This document shows positions 19,440 to 33,145 of a stretch of DNA of 64,000 nucleotides, piece after piece. The stretch is from contig JAEMWC010000126.1 of the NCBI GenBank assembly GCA_016490735.1, forward strand, positions 95,001 through 159,000. Reading direction: 5' to 3'. This DNA is from Pachyseris speciosa. Its lineage: Eukaryota; Cnidaria; Anthozoa; Scleractinia; Pachyseridae. Under the pieces are notes generated by a model. The model was not told the DNA's origin. It made no database searches and saw only the letters and a list, made by a program, of their open reading frames with translations. Within the stretch, counting starts at the first letter, position 1; every line of letters starts with the position of its first letter. A program made the translations under genes and the position numbers.

Positions 19440-21602
19440 ACTATATTAAATTTCACTTAAACGTTCGTTGTTACCCCTCCCCCCCCCCCCCCCCCTCAAT
19501 AAAAAAAAAAAAAAAAAAAAAGTAAAACCAGGCTTTTTGTTTGAAAAACTATCACAGTTTGTCGATTCCGAGTGGAGTTAGTTGTGTTAGACAACTTGGC
19601 GCTGTCATGGGTAACAATGTCCAGTTCCCAGCAATAGCTAAGGAAGGACAATTTTTAGCATAATATTCTGTTACAATTCTGAAACCTGTACATAAGTAAG
19701 TAATTAAGTAAAATCCTTTATTTAAGCACGATCACTAGTTAAAGAAAAATGCATGCTTGAGGGGTCGTGTATTATCTATGAAAATTACAGACTTAACTAG
19801 ATTTAAAAATATAAAATGATTTGGGTAATAAACACTAAAAAAGGTAAATGACATAAAAATTTAGAAATGACATAGAGATTCAGGAATTTAAATAGGGATT
19901 CACATAAAAATTCAGAAATTTAAAGTATAAAATCGCACATCTTCTTCTTGGGCACCGACTGAACACAAAAACTGTTAAAACTGAATTCCCTAAATGATGG
20001 ATCCAGTTTCACTTTTCTGATAAATTTTTTAAAATTGTCAGAGTCATTTGAATAATCGAAAACAAAGTTCCTCGGTACGGCGCCCCTAACGGGTATAGAG
20101 TTTTTCATGAAATTTGTTGAAAATCGTGGAACGGTAGCCATGTGGTTATTTGCGCCATTGGTAAGTGTAGCCTAGGAAAGACTCTTGTTGGTGACTCCAT
20201 AGAGGTTGTCGTTATCTCGGTCACGTGATGATGCCGTCTTATTGAGGTTGTCGAAACGTCAATCATTGACACGCGTGACAGTTCTTCTGCATATTTTTGT
20301 TTTTGATTCTGTAAATAAATACTAAACTACGAAACCGGCTTTAAATGCACTACAGCCACCGAGCACTTTGAGAACTTTCCTGAGGCACCATTTACCATGC
20401 TTGGCAAACGTGTTTTTCTCTTTTGAGTCAGTTCATGACGTCATTAACTTGGGTAGCATGCTATAATGTGTTACTGTTTGGGCTAAAAATGAGTGATAGG
20501 AAATAATACTACTGCTCGCGATCGGTGTTGTGAAAAAATAACGAGCTGATGTACTGTACCTTGTTGCTTTCATTTTTCTCTAGGGTTGCCTCCACGTTAC
20601 ACCTATTAAACGAACAGATGGGATGAATTTATGAGACACGGCTGCCTTTTTGAATAGGTCATATGTTGATATACACTTCGACGTTACTAGTGACAAAAAA
20701 TACAATCCTCCCTCCCTCTAAGAGTCTTGCTTTCTAATGAGCAAGTCATTTGACAAGTGCACGAAAATATCATTATAATCTCTTGTAGGGTTCCGTTCTT
20801 ATTCGCTACTCAAGATCAGGCTAGTGATAGGTTACACTGCTTGCTTGAGGGAGCAGAGAGTTGGAGAAGCCCTCTCCAGAATCTTGGCATCTCTTACGGC
20901 TGTTTGACGCTTCAAGTTTTGAGTTATAGCCAAAAACAGTCCATTAGCGGCCCTTATAGGTGACCAACGTTTTCAAACAGGTTTCCAAACAAAGACAGTT
21001 TGCGTCACTAAAAAAAAATGAGAGGGTGAAAGTGGCACTTTGGACTAAAGCGTGATTTCAGAAAACAACACGAGTTCCGGTGTTAAGAATGAAAACACGA
21101 ACCATTCCAATACTAACATCAATATCATAGTAATCCAACCAACGAAAAAATAACCGAATGCCTTTTGGCTTGTACTGAAGATTATAGGACAAGAATCATG
21201 GCAATATGCCGACCTCTGCCCCACCTACAGCTCAGATGACTGTTACGTAGTTTTGAATTGGTATCATGCAATTAAGAAGCGAATTCTCGGAGAACAAAGC
21301 GGAGTAACGATTTTTAGGGTTCTGTCCTTGCACATGGAGAAAATTTTGACGAAAACAAACAGCAAGGCAAAACAAAAGCTAGGTCCTTATGGGTAACTTG
21401 GTTTTAAGTCAAACTTGCGAAGGAACAAACCGTAAACACTTGGCGAATAGCTTGTTAGTTTCTTGTCCACGATCGTTTCATAAACTTGCAAATAAACTTA
21501 AGAGCCGACTAAGAAACTAAACACTGACAGAGAACCTAACTATAGGTAGTTGAATTAGATGTGTCGCTAATTGAAATAGATAAAATAAAAATTATTCCCT
21601 AC
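19440..21602 (-). other. 5' leader intron of gene A and its 13-nt UTR exon edge
   Basis: The proposed acceptor ATATAG at 19441-19446 precedes 12 leader nucleotides and the ATG at 19427. The proposed donor GTAGGG begins at 21602. The intron holds poly-C and poly-A runs (19471-19522), a LINE fragment (19920-20141) and otherwise unassigned DNA. The boundaries are inferred by analogy with gene C. Confidence 0.55.
19920..20141 (-). pseudogene. LINE ORF2 C-terminal fragment
   Basis: The minus-strand frame (VPRFSTNFMKNSIPVRGAVP, then FKKFIRKVKLDPSFREFSF) looks like the extreme C-terminus of a CR1/L2-like reverse transcriptase, where an R-G-x-x-x-W/x-N-x-x block and short basic helices end the protein. 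A 5'-truncated insertion within the leader intron of gene A. Confidence 0.6.
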
Positions 21603-21716
21603 CTTAACACTGAAGATGGTAGACTTGAATCCCTAATTCAGGAAAGAGCAAGACTAAGATTCTTGTACTGGCTGCTGCAGTGTCTCCTCCTTGAAGAGCC
21701 CTGATGGCCGCAGTGA
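21603..21716 (-). other. Predicted non-coding first exon of gene A
   Basis: It runs from about 30 nt below the TATA box to a GT donor at 21602-21601 (GTTAAG|GTAGGG). No ATG lies in the stretch after the estimated start site, so the first ATG of the spliced mRNA would be that at 19427. The transcription start is estimated from TATA spacing only. Confidence 0.5.
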
Positions 21717-21738
21717 AGATACTTCAGCATAGTTCCTT

Positions 21739-21747
21739 CCTTTTATA
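21739..21747 (-). promoter_or_regulatory. TATA box of gene A
   Basis: The minus strand reads TATAAAAGG, an excellent TATA consensus, 136 nt above the proposed leader-exon donor. Gene C has the similar CATAAAAGG at the equivalent place. Confidence 0.65.
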
Positions 21748-21749
21748 CA

Positions 21750-23192
21750 ATTCAGTTGTGGCTGATTAGTTCTGTCAATGCGGGGGCAAAGATCGATATT
21801 CACGTAGTTTGGCAGTAATTAATCACATTGTTTTATATCACAAATTGAAGTTCATTTCGTGTTCGGACCGTTAACTGCCCTTAATTGTGGTCGCTGTTTA
21901 TTTTCAGATACACTCTTAGAGCGGTAACGAAATACTGAAACCAATATTTTACGTTTGTTTGTTTTATGACGAAATAAGGGTTAATTTTCTTTACCTTCAT
22001 ACGTTACAGTTTGTAAACGAGGAAACGACAGTGGGGTATTGTCAAACCGGCAGTTTTACAGTGCATTGCGCGGGTGTTGTGATAACTCACACCCTCCACC
22101 ATAGATACAAAATAATTGAGCCCCAATTCCACGTAAAAAATAAATAATGAATGATTCAAACTAAAAAGAGCTATTTGTGATCTAAAAGAAGTAGTTAAAA
22201 CGTGGCAAAATACTTAAGTGTTATTGCTTCAATAGAGAACAATATTAGTTCAGTAATATATGCATATAAATGATGAGCCAGAAACGTCTGATCAGGTTAG
22301 GTCAGTCACGCAAAGTTCAAATGACGGTGTGACTGCGATGAGTCCAATATGCTGCGTAATAATATGCAATGATATGATCACTTGGATCATGCATAAGCTG
22401 TGAGCGACTTGTATAATTACACCTGGCACGAATGCAAGATATGGGTACAATCCATATTTCGTGAACTAGCACCGAACATGTCCAGGGATACAGAATTTGA
22501 TTCATGGACACCCGTCAATTCTTAAGTAATTACGCGGAAGGAGGAAAAGTAATCACTTGCTTGATGATTAAGCTTTTTTGCTTAAGCGACATTTGCGTGA
22601 CTATAACATTGAGATACTGGAGCAGATTCACCTTGAGGTTTCAAACACGAGACGTCATATTTCAGTTTGTGCAACATCTTCTGACATAAAGTATGCCAAC
22701 GGTGTTCGTAAAATTTGAATTTGCTATTTGTAAATGTTCAAAATTGTTACATAACAAACAAATACAACTGAAGTGGTACTGATTCAGTAGCGGTGCTGAC
22801 GTTACAGTTTGTGTACAAATCTAAAGCGAAAAACCACGAAATAAACCAAAGTATGTTACACAGACTGGGTTTATTTCACAATTTCATGTTTTGCTAGCTG
22901 GTAAGGCTAGGTTTTTCTTAGTTCCCTTCTTAGTCTTGTGGTGCGTTTGGCCGTTTGCCCTGATCACCACGCGACAATGACGCTGTTCTTCAGTTCTGGC
23001 GTAAAATCTTTCTCTCAGATTCAAGGACACGGTCTAGGACAGTTTTAGCGTTCATGTGCATTCGTTGCTCTAAGCTACAATTGCAACCAATACCGAAGGT
23101 CTTAATACGGCTCTTGTTATGGAGCCGTCCGGACCCGAACGACTGGTATTTTAAATGGTGGTCCTGATGGACTTTGATATTTATATTGGACG

Positions 23193-23248
<56 letters not shown>

Positions 23249-26170
23249 TTTTTTTATTTTTATAATTTTGTTTTTTTTTTGCGGTTGTTTATGAAGTATT
23301 CATATATATTCTACAATTTGGTGTACAAGATCGCAGCAACCTTTGGAGAAAGGAGTTTAATTTAAGGCGCCGCAGTTTGAATGAAATTAATCTTTGGTAA
23401 GCAGGCAGTAGTGTTCGCCTGTTAGCAAATATACTTGCGAATTTTTAATTTTTTGTACCGACTGCGTGTCCACGCTTAGGGCACTTTTATAAAAAGATAG
23501 CTTACATAATCGCAGAATACCAATAACACAAGCAAATAAGGGACGATAATAATTGTATTGTTTGTATAAATTATATACTAAGAAAATAAAATCTCTCCCG
23601 CATCGCTTCGCTCACATACGTCACTTTGTTATATCAAACAATATCGATCGTAACAGTGTCAGGAAAAGAGGGATTTTACGGCCAGCACTGGTTTCAATAT
23701 TGCAACGTCAGTCTGTCGCAAATTACAAAAATAAACCCCTTCTAAACTTTGTTTAGATCAGGTTAATCGCGTTATGGACATATCCTTCAATACAATTACC
23801 GTTTTGGCTGATTTTGACTCTTTCTGTCAATGTCTCGTCTTTGAAAACTTTTAATTAGTGAATAAGCTAAGTAAAAAGAAAATTTGACAGCTATCAAGTC
23901 GGTACGAGGATCACATTCCGCAATTTACTGACATTGTCACTTCTGAGATAATTAATATCTACAATGAACAACAACCCATGAAGAGTCATTAAAGAGGTTT
24001 GTGGTATATTATGTGTTATCAGTGACAATATCCCCATATTGGACTGGAATGGGAGTAGTCCAGCGAGATTGTCACGACGAAGAAGCCATTTTATGCAGAA
24101 CAAATTAGTAGACATCCCGACAAGATTTGACGTTAATAGCAACAGCCTGTTCTTGAATAACTGTAATTATTTACTGTAAATCTATAGCATTTTATTGCTG
24201 TGGTTAAAAGCTGAGAAAGAGGCTCAACTCAACGATGGAGGCGAGAAGTGGAACAACATTGACGAGAGTATTCTATTCAATATTACAAATTATACTTATG
24301 AAAAGGATGTGACTGAGTGCAATACTGTTTTTTGTCGGATTCTAATAAGTTTCCATCATTATACAGTAAGGCAAAAAAAGAAAAAAAAATTAAACTAAAA
24401 AAATATATGGATTGCTGCTCACGTTCAGTTCAGCTTCTGTCATTGTTCGTTTTCTTTCTCTTTTTCTGAGTTATGCAACGGCTGAGCCTCTATGAGCAAG
24501 ATGAGTCTCGGTTTTATTTAATGGATGTAACGCAATCCACCTGTGCTTCCCGAGTTGGGTTGGTTGTCGTTTGAAGCCAGGATCGTTCTTACTTAGTGTA
24601 ACCATTCAATGAAAGCCCTGTAATAGTATTTCGAAAATCACTGTTTATTATGCTCGACAAAATTTTACTGACGCGTGATCACGAAACAAGACATTTCCGG
24701 TTCGTTTGGTTGATTGTTTATTTTTTTTCCTGTTTATGTAGAATTTTTTCAAACAAAAAAGTAAGCTTTTGATAACTAGAGTTAATATAAAGGGGATTTC
24801 AAAAACACTGGAAGGCCATAAATGGTTCTGTTCAAACTTGATATTTTTTAGGGTTGTGTGGCGTGGCAACTTATTTCACGGAACCTTAGAATATCACGAT
24901 GACCTCATTCGAAACCAGTGGAGGGATAAAGCCCTCCGCTGCAAATAGAACTGAATGAACATTAACATCTCAACGAGAGCTGAGTCAAAAAGTGTAATTA
25001 GAGTCCAGTGATTAAGTCCAATGACCTGCTTTATGGCACTAGAACGTTCTCCAACAAAACAATATCAGTAATAAGACTTAACCTTCACTCGGGCTTATGA
25101 CACAACTTATTCAGTTTTGCTAATCAATCATTCCTTGTCCATAATTATCAGTTCTGTCTTCAGAACTTCTGTATCTCCTAGTTTACTAGTGACGGAAAGA
25201 ACTTTCACTAAGCAATAACTATTGGCGTTTATGCAGAGGATTTCAAAAGTTGGGTTGGGGATGAGGTGTCCGGAATTAAAATCATGCACTGCGAAACTAT
25301 AAAATTCATTTTTATACTATTTTAGTCCTAAACGTTTTAAATCTTCTCTCTTGTTTGTTATGCTTAATGGGTTGTATTTTACATTATATGCGATGGCCCA
25401 CAGGTGGATACAGAACTCTGCGTAAGGTAAGCTTCAGCTACTTTACACTAAGTAAAACTAATTTGATCTTCTTGCCAATAAGGTGTCCTTCACCTCAATC
25501 CTCCACTGGTTCCCTTGGGGAAGGGAGCGATTAAGTGCAACTGTGCCAGTGCGTACAGTCATACCGGAATGAGCTAAAACAAATGAGGCAACAGTCTATA
25601 AATGGACCTGCACCCTTATCACGCGCACTTTCAGGGCATTGTGCTCAGGATAACACCATTGCACGTTCAAAAGTGCATAAGTCTGCATGAGGTGCTTCTG
25701 TCTCTAGCACTCAATTTAGAGATTAATTAAGCCGCGTTTGTCGTATTTCATAAAAAAAGCCAACATAAGTGGGTGTTCATCAACGAAGCTGAATTCAAGA
25801 AATTATTCTTATCTGAACTTATTTAATTCCTACGTCTGATGAAACACATTGGATTACTGGAACAAAATGACTTGGTTACAGTCAAGTTTGAAATAAAGAA
25901 AAAAATGATAGAGAAATAATGGTTAGAAATCCATCCTAAAGGCTCTCTGTTGTTCTTCCTTTTGCGGTTTTCTCTGTTTCAACAAAGACTGTGGAGTTGT
26001 GCTTAAATCTCGCCACTCTTAGTGAAAAGTGCGTAAGTACCCTAGCCTTGCTGTATCGTGAACATAAAATATATGAACGCCTTCAGAAGTAAAGCCGGAG
26101 TTGTTTTAGCCAACGCTACGATTTCAGTTGGTCCTTCTTTTACATAGCGAGCTGTGTACTTTTAGTTCAT
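21750..26170. other. Intergenic, no gene seen
   Basis: AT-rich sequence without convincing open frames. It contains an (ATT)n run passing into (ATTT)n at about 23199-23255. I see no further peroxidase exon on either strand. Confidence 0.55.
23199..23275. repeat. (ATT)n / (ATTT)n microsatellite
   Basis: About 12 att units, then atttattt units and T-runs. The poly-Tyr open frame through it is an artefact. Confidence 0.9.
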
Positions 26171-26179
26171 TGTTAACTA

Positions 26180-28440
26180 TTCACGCAAAAACTCCCTCTT
26201 CATACCTATATTGCCGACCAAAGCTGGAAGCAAGATTATGAGCATATGCTATGAACATGTTAAAATCGAAGCCATCTTTTAGGCAACCACTTGTAAGAAA
26301 CATCTGAGCAAACTTTATCATAGACTACCATGTGCTTAAAAAAAAAAAAAGAACAAAACAAAACAAAACAAAAGCACAATGTTTAAGTTAGACATTGCTT
26401 TCGTTTATTATCATTCAAAGACTCAGCCGAGTATTCATGTTTCTTTAGAAACTCCAGTCACGGCTCGACACATCTAAAACACTACTTGGTCTACAGCCGT
26501 ATGTGTTCATCAGAGGTTTACACTCTTTGTGCATTGCGGCTTCCAGTAAGCGCGCGATAGCAAAATCTGACCGTACACAAGTGAAACGATTGAAACGATA
26601 CTTACTGAAATTTGTACAACAGCGTTATTGAGTTTCCAGGTTTTTGAAAATCGTGATGTACTCGCAGTTACATAACGATAATTAACAGCCGATGCTGTAA
26701 TTTGCTTTAATTTGTGATCAATGCGAAACCTAAATGTAGCTCATCAAGATAAATGAGATCGACCAGGAGGCAAATAGCGACACTTTTTACAATATCAGTG
26801 GTTTTAAATGACGTCAATCACTACCAACAATGTTTCCCGTTACAAACTGCCGACTCACGTCCTGACACTAAAGCGCAAAATTCTGGAAAGGTATTGTCAA
26901 ATTAATGGCGAAATTGTTGTCTACCGGCTCCAGCCTCTACTTTACGCGGTGCACATGGCTGAGCAATTAGGCAGATTTAGCAAACTCAACATGACGGCAG
27001 TGACGACAGCGTGTGCAGATCTAAAAACCGACTTCACCAAATTGAGCACCGGAAGTGCAGGTGTTCAGTCGTTTCCGCGCACTTTTACGTTCTCATTTGA
27101 TGTTGCGTTGTATATATTACTAATTTTCTTTCCCAATAAAGTAATTTATCGCTACTTTTTTTCAAAACGATCTATCTTTCTCTTCTTAAGGGGGGCGCGG
27201 ATTACTAGATGGTTCTTGTAGTTGCGAGTTAACTGCTTTGTTGTGGTCGAATCGTAGCCATTTCCATAAGGTAGCGGGGCCGAGGTGGTTGTTAGCGAAA
27301 ACTGGCCAAACTTCCACTGATGGTTTTGCTTTGCTCTTTTTCTGGGTATTCCTTTGCAGTAAAAGAAAATGTCACCTCAGGCTCAAATCAAACTAATGGA
27401 GACTGTGTTGTCGTCTTGGCCTTGAAAGCTACATCAGACTCGGTCTGATGGTGTCTGATGAGCAACTTAATTACTTCTTTTCTATTCGAAAACAATGAAT
27501 ATTTCCTTGCTTTTACTGGTCATTCTTTAGCAGTAAAAGATAATGACTCGAAAGCGATACAACGCAATCTCATAACTGCTATGCAAACTGTAATATTTAC
27601 AGTAAATCCTTTCCGAAGCCTCAGAAATTGAGAGACCGATTCGAGTGTTCAGCAACCAAAGTTTTATAAATGAAGAGTAGAAAATAAAATTTATTGGCGC
27701 TCAAATTCATTCGTTTCTACCAATCATTTCTTTTCTGAAGCTCGAAACACTAAGGACGATTACACGAGTGCGGGTGGAATTATCATAGCTTTTCGGTTTA
27801 CGCAATGGCGACTAGTGCTTAACTGGCTATTCTTGGTTTTCATCAATATCGTGAAATATGTTTTATGCATAAGTTTCAGAAACGTAGGAGTTGAACGGTG
27901 GGTCAAAAGAAACAAATTTGTACTATTTCTTTCGTTAAGGTGAAAATGAAATTCAAAGGCTTAGAAAGTTACTGCAATTAGTATATTAGGCCCGCCGTGT
28001 TAGTGTCTTATAAGAAAGGACACCAACGTTGTCGCAATGAAATTCGTCGACAAAAATAAGCCCCATTATGCAATTAGTATTCCTAATTTCTCCTCAAAAT
28101 TGTTGAGATATGGTACTTTTACACTAATGTCATACTTGACAATTGAAAAGTAAAGTGATTTTACCGGTTTTACAACATTTTGATAGAATTCATTATACTT
28201 TGGCTGCTACGAATCTGATCAAATTTCAAAGTGTTGTCCTTGTAAATCAAAGCACTATATATTGACATGAAATTAATTTTTCTTTAAGGTTTGTCTCAAC
28301 AGTGTGTAGAAAATATGAAATGAGGACATTCGTGATTCCCTTGTTCGTTTAGTTTTAAATTATGATGACAGGATATGACTTGAGTGATTGACACTGACAT
28401 TGTTGACATTTCAAGACCGGAGACATGTGAAGCATACAAG
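26180..28440. repeat. Diverged tandem duplication, unit 1
   Basis: This stretch shares colinear blocks with 28880-31420. Examples are aactccctcttc (26190 and 28889), cagttacataac (26667 and 29368), cctaaatg followed by agctcatcaaga (26729 and 29412), gcagtaaaagaaaatgtc (27357 and 29731) and agtattcctaattt (28076 and 31088). No coding frame is conserved between the units, so it is non-coding. Confidence 0.75.
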
Positions 28441-28879
28441 CGTCTGTATAACACGAACTAGAACCCGATTCAAATCCACATGGCACGAGTATATATGTGA
28501 CAAGAATAACTACAGGTTTCTAACCACGTTCAATATGTTTGTTTGTTTCGTTTGTTTGTTTTGTGATATTGATTTTCTTGTTACAATTAAGTTGTCATGA
28601 TGTGTTGCCAAGTCAACGATCTGAATTATATCTCAGTAGTAAAATAGCACACACACCTGCTGGTACTCTTGAAATCTGGTCACAAAAGAGTCATGATCTA
28701 GGTAGGCTAGCTAGCCCTCCTGTATTACGAAAATGAAACCATATTGAAATCTGGACGCCTGAGAGGTAGAGCAGTTGATTTTCCCCGCGGCTACGCTTTG
28801 GTTATACCGTTTACATGGCGATCGAGATGCCCCACGGTTTCGGGCTCCGGCAATCGGTCTACTTTTAGTCTTGTATCAT

Positions 28880-31420
28880 GCAAGCAAGGAAACTCCCTCT
28901 TCGTGCAGTTACATTGGCGGCCCAAGCTGAAAGCAGGATCTTCCTTTCTTATGAGAGAAAAGAGATGCAATTTTATAGCGTGATCATGCATGCTAAAATC
29001 GAACCAAGGTGGGGCAACGACTCGGTAAGAAACATAAGAATTTTGTACATGTGGTCATTGAATGACTACAGAAGAAAACTGAAAAGCACGATATGTAAGC
29101 GTAGAAATTGGAATTCTTTCCGTTTTATTATTACCTGAATGAAGAAAGCGTTTAAAAAACTCAGTGTTTCTTTAGGAACTGCAGACTCGGCATCAAAAAT
29201 ACCAGTGTTCATATCGCGCAATAGCAACTGCTGAAATCTTATTTAATGAATATTTAATGAAATCTAACTATTTGGCATTGTACATGTGAAACGGTAGTTC
29301 GGCTGAAATGTTTACAACAGCATCATTGAGCTTTCACGTGATTGACAACCGTCAGTGATGAACATTCAGTTACATAACAGTGCTGTAATTTACTTTTGCC
29401 ATCAATGCAAAACCTAAATGAAGCTCATCAAGACAAATGAGACCGGTCAAGGAAACTCTTGTGCAATAGTGGTTTTAATGACGTCAATTGCTAACAGTCT
29501 TTCCCGTTGTAAAGTTCCAACTCACGTCGGTTGACGTAAATGAGCAAAATTAACGGATAAAAATAAAGGTATGGTCAAATTAATGGCGGTAATTGTCTTT
29601 GCGCTTTTTTTAATTGCTTTGTTGTGGGCGAGGTATCTCCCACTGGGCGAATTTGTTGTTGGCGAAATTGTGTGGGCATCAAATTCACTGGTAACCAAAC
29701 TTCCACTGTTAGTTTTGCTTTGCTCTTTTTCTTGCAGTAAAAGAAAATGTCAACTCACACTCTCAAAACAAAGTCATGAAGAAATTGTTGTCTTGGTCCT
29801 AACAATGACTCCATCACTCGGTTATGGTGGTTGAGCAACTTAATTACTTTTTTCGTTTCTATACCAAAACAGTCTATATTTTCAATCTTACTTTAACCTT
29901 GCTTTACCTTGCTTATCTTTCTTAGCAGTAATACAACGCAGCCTGTGTTGTACATAACGTTTATAGTTCATTTTCGTAGCTTCAGAAAGTGAGGATTAAT
30001 TTGCCGTGAAGCCCATATTAGAGTTTTAGATGTACTGGCGCTCGTTATCTTCCTCGTTTTTAACACCATTCTGTGATTTGACCTCATGGTAAAGCGGTCA
30101 TTTATTTTCTCAAGCTCGAAGACCTATAGAAGAGTTAGGGTGGAAATATGGATGTGATATTGGCATCTAGCTCACGCAATTATGCCGCGGTGCTTAACTC
30201 AGTCTTGGTTTTCATCAATATCACTAAATCCTGGGGGGTATTGCCTTATATGAGCTAAATAGGTATGTGCGGTCCCAAAGGGTATGGTTTTTTAGCCGTT
30301 TTGGTCTGAGATAGGGTATCAGTTTTGAATATTTTGGTCTGAAATAGGGTATGGTTTGTGCGCTCTTGTCTTGAATTCGGTATGTCTTTTTTAGAAGAAG
30401 CTGCTTCTTCATCTTTAGCCGGTAAGACCATCAACAAAGCCCTTATTTTTTGTCTTTAATTATGTTTACGCCAACTGTGTAAGTGAAATAAGTCTGAAAT
30501 AGGGTAGGGAAAATCGCAAATTTTGGTCTGAAATAGGGTAAGAGTTTCAGGAAGCGGGCCGCACACCCCCACCCAATTTTTCTGGGAGTACCTCCCCCGC
30601 CTCCCCTCCCTGGCATGAAATATGTCAGTTTACAGTCTTAACATGCATGCGTAAGTTTAAGAAACGAAGGATTTAAACGGTAGAGAAAAAAACAGACTCT
30701 ACAGTACGCGTCAGAACAAATTTGAGGTGAAAATAAAACTGTAGAGACTAACATGAATTAGGGTGGTCCTCTAAGTAGCGAATGTGGATGTGATATTGGC
30801 ATCCAGCTGACGCAATTATGGCGAGGTGCTTAACTCAGTCTTTAGTGGTTTTCATCTGATATCGCGAAATAGAGAGTTTACATGCATATGCATGGTAAGT
30901 TTCAGAAACGAAGGAGTTAAACGGTAGGAAAAAAATCTCCCTCTGCAGTACTCGTCAGAACAAATTTGAGGTTAAAATAAAACTGCAAAGACAAACATGA
31001 ATAAGTATAGGGTGGCCCTCTATGCCAGCGTCTTTAAGAGAGGCATCGACAAGTCGGTTTATAGATATAGGCCAGATTATGTAATCAGTATTCCTAATTT
31101 ATCTTCAGAATTGTTGAGGTGACACTGATGCAACACTGTAAAAGTAAGACTTTAAAAGTTTTGAAAAGTAAGTAAAACTGATTTTACTGGTTTTCTAAAG
31201 TTTGAGAGAATTTTTGTACTTCGATCAGACTGCTACGGAAACACATCAAATTTCAAAGTGTTGTCCTTTTAAAGCAAAACAATATATTGGAATTTTCGTT
31301 GAAGGTTTCATTTCTCACCGGTGTGTAGAAAATATCAAATACGGAAATAATGGTGACCTTAGCAATGATATCTCGAGGCCGGAGTTGACCGTCTTGTATG
31401 AGACATGTGGAATACTGAGC
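28880..31420. repeat. Diverged tandem duplication, unit 2
   Basis: The second copy of the unit at 26180-28440, in the same orientation, longer by about 300 nt because of a local insertion around 30228-30605. It also contains its own internal duplication: gtgatattggcatc(t/c)agct at about 30149 and 30788. Confidence 0.75.
30228..30560. repeat. Interspersed repeat with degenerate 'aaatagggta' units
   Basis: ggtctga(g/a)atagggtat recurs at 30303, 30337 and around 30488-30530, with related phrases between. The block is absent from duplication unit 1, so it was inserted after the duplication, or lost there. Confidence 0.6.
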
Positions 31421-31429
31421 GTAAAGCTC

Positions 31430-33130
31430 AGGTAGGCGTCTGAAAAACTCCACGAACTAAGTGAAAGTGGTACGAGTCGAATCAGTCCGAGTCCGAATCA
31501 GTGAGCTCAACCTTTGTGAGTTGACTCACAAAGGCATCAGTCGTTTCAGATAATCGTACCACGTTGTTCTTGTTCGCGGCAGTTCACTGAGATCCTCACT
31601 GACTGAAGTGCTCTGTTTCTAACAGCAGTCTCCAGCCTGGATAAAAAACAACGGGTCGGTGCGAAAAACTTAAACAAACCGGCTTTTGTCATCTAAGCAG
31701 ACAACAGTGCATGAAGTCGAGATGCAATTATGCGGTGTATTTAACTAAAACGGTCTTCGACTATAATTTCCTTCTTTCAGATTGTTGATTTTCCTGTGTC
31801 AAGAAAGGAAAGTTAACCCCGCTTATTATTTTGTAAAAATGCTGTCAATTTTGCCATAATTGACCAATTTTCTTTTCAAGTCGTGATTTATTAAATATCC
31901 TCACTGACACGCTAAATGTACTGATCTTATCTGTTCCAACTGTCAGGAACGGTTTGCACACAGTGAAGACTACAAGAGCATTCCACATCAGAAAGATATA
32001 GGCATGATATCATCGTGTACGAGCGAGCAAAAAGGAAACGAAAAATCGCTGTCCATACCCTTTTTCAATTTCAATTTACCTAGTAGTAATATTACTTGTT
32101 CAATTGAATCATAACCAGCCGCTGGAAGTATTACAAGAGCGCTTATTTCACCGTGAAAACGGGCTTAACGCAAGCATAAACATAAGCGCAAGCACAAGCG
32201 CAAGGATCAAAAATTTTCCTTTTCCTTGTGCTTGCGCTTATGCTTGCGTAGTGTCGTTTTCACTTGGCATAAGCTTCTTATGCTTGCGCTATGCTTGCGC
32301 TTGTGCTTGCGTCGCTTGTGAAAACCAGGCTTTAATATTGCCCGTGTAGTTTATTCCTGTAATTAGTTTATATTCTCTCGTGTCGATTTCGTGTGAGATT
32401 CAGTTGAGTCACGAACTGCCAAAAGTTATTTTGCTGAATCAATTGTTCAAACAATTAAGTTCTTGTTATTGAGGCCCTTGTGATGAAGTGATGCCGAGTC
32501 ATGGATACTTAACAAACGACTAGCTAGACCTGCGCATAAGACAAAATGAAAGAGGTTGAAGATATTCATACCGTGGCTGTTAGCCGTGAAATGTTATTTC
32601 ATAGTATTGCTTTTTGAACAAAGCAGGTATTTGTCAAGACTCCCGGTTTTCTTAGAAGCAGACTTGCTCAGTATAAGCCAAACGCGACATTGCCTCTTAA
32701 AATCATTGTCGCGTGCGTCGCGTACGTGCTTAGTTTTCTCAGGATTGTCATCAACTGTCCCTGTATTCTTTTGAAGCGCTGATTTTGAAAGAATAGGGCG
32801 TGGTAACAAGTGTATAAAGCAGTTTCCTGATTTAACCACCAGAATTTGCAATTGCTTGATGTTGTTATTCAAAAAAGCAGCTCATTAAACTCACGAACTC
32901 ACTGGGAAACAAGCTCTGCGAACTGTCTACCCTAAAATAGTGTTCACTTACAGATTTTGAACATCTTTCAATTTGTCCTTTTCTTTTCTTTTATATGTGT
33001 GTTTGTTTTGCTTCTTTGAGCTTTGACTTAAGCAGTAAGAAAAAATAAAGGAAGTGTGATAGGTAAAGACTTGACCCATTGACGTAACAATCAAGCAGAC
33101 GAATCGAAACTAGCCCCCGGCGATATAATG
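31430..33130. other. Intergenic between genes A and B
   Basis: No gene is supported. A hexamer repeat block lies at 32155-32335 and a short palindrome (aacctttgtgagttgactcacaaagg) lies near 31508-31533. Confidence 0.5.
32155..32335. repeat. Inverted hexamer repeat (AAGCGC/GCTTGC type)
   Basis: aagcgcaagcacaagcgcaa near 32185-32205 is mirrored by cttgtgcttgcgcttatgct near 32225-32245 and again near 32278-32310. The ends gtgaaaacgggctt and gtgaaaaccaggctt are similar. A low-complexity, hairpin-forming mobile repeat. Confidence 0.65.
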
Positions 33131-33139
33131 AAGGTATTC

Positions 33140-33145
33140 TTTATT
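33140..33145 (-). terminator. Candidate polyadenylation signal of gene B
   Basis: AATAAA on the minus strand, 508 nt beyond the gene B stop codon. Only a candidate. Confidence 0.35.

Noticed and set aside
20222..20260. gtgatgatg...gtcgaaacgtc on the plus strand, reminiscent of a hammerhead in a Penelope-like element
   Set aside because: The first core base is G, not C, and the segment between the boxes does not form stem II. Not callable.
23174..23365. Open frame with poly-Tyr
   Set aside because: Generated by an ATT microsatellite.
26808..27221. 137-aa open frame
   Set aside because: It is not preserved in the duplicated unit at 28880-31420, so there is no sign of selection on a protein.
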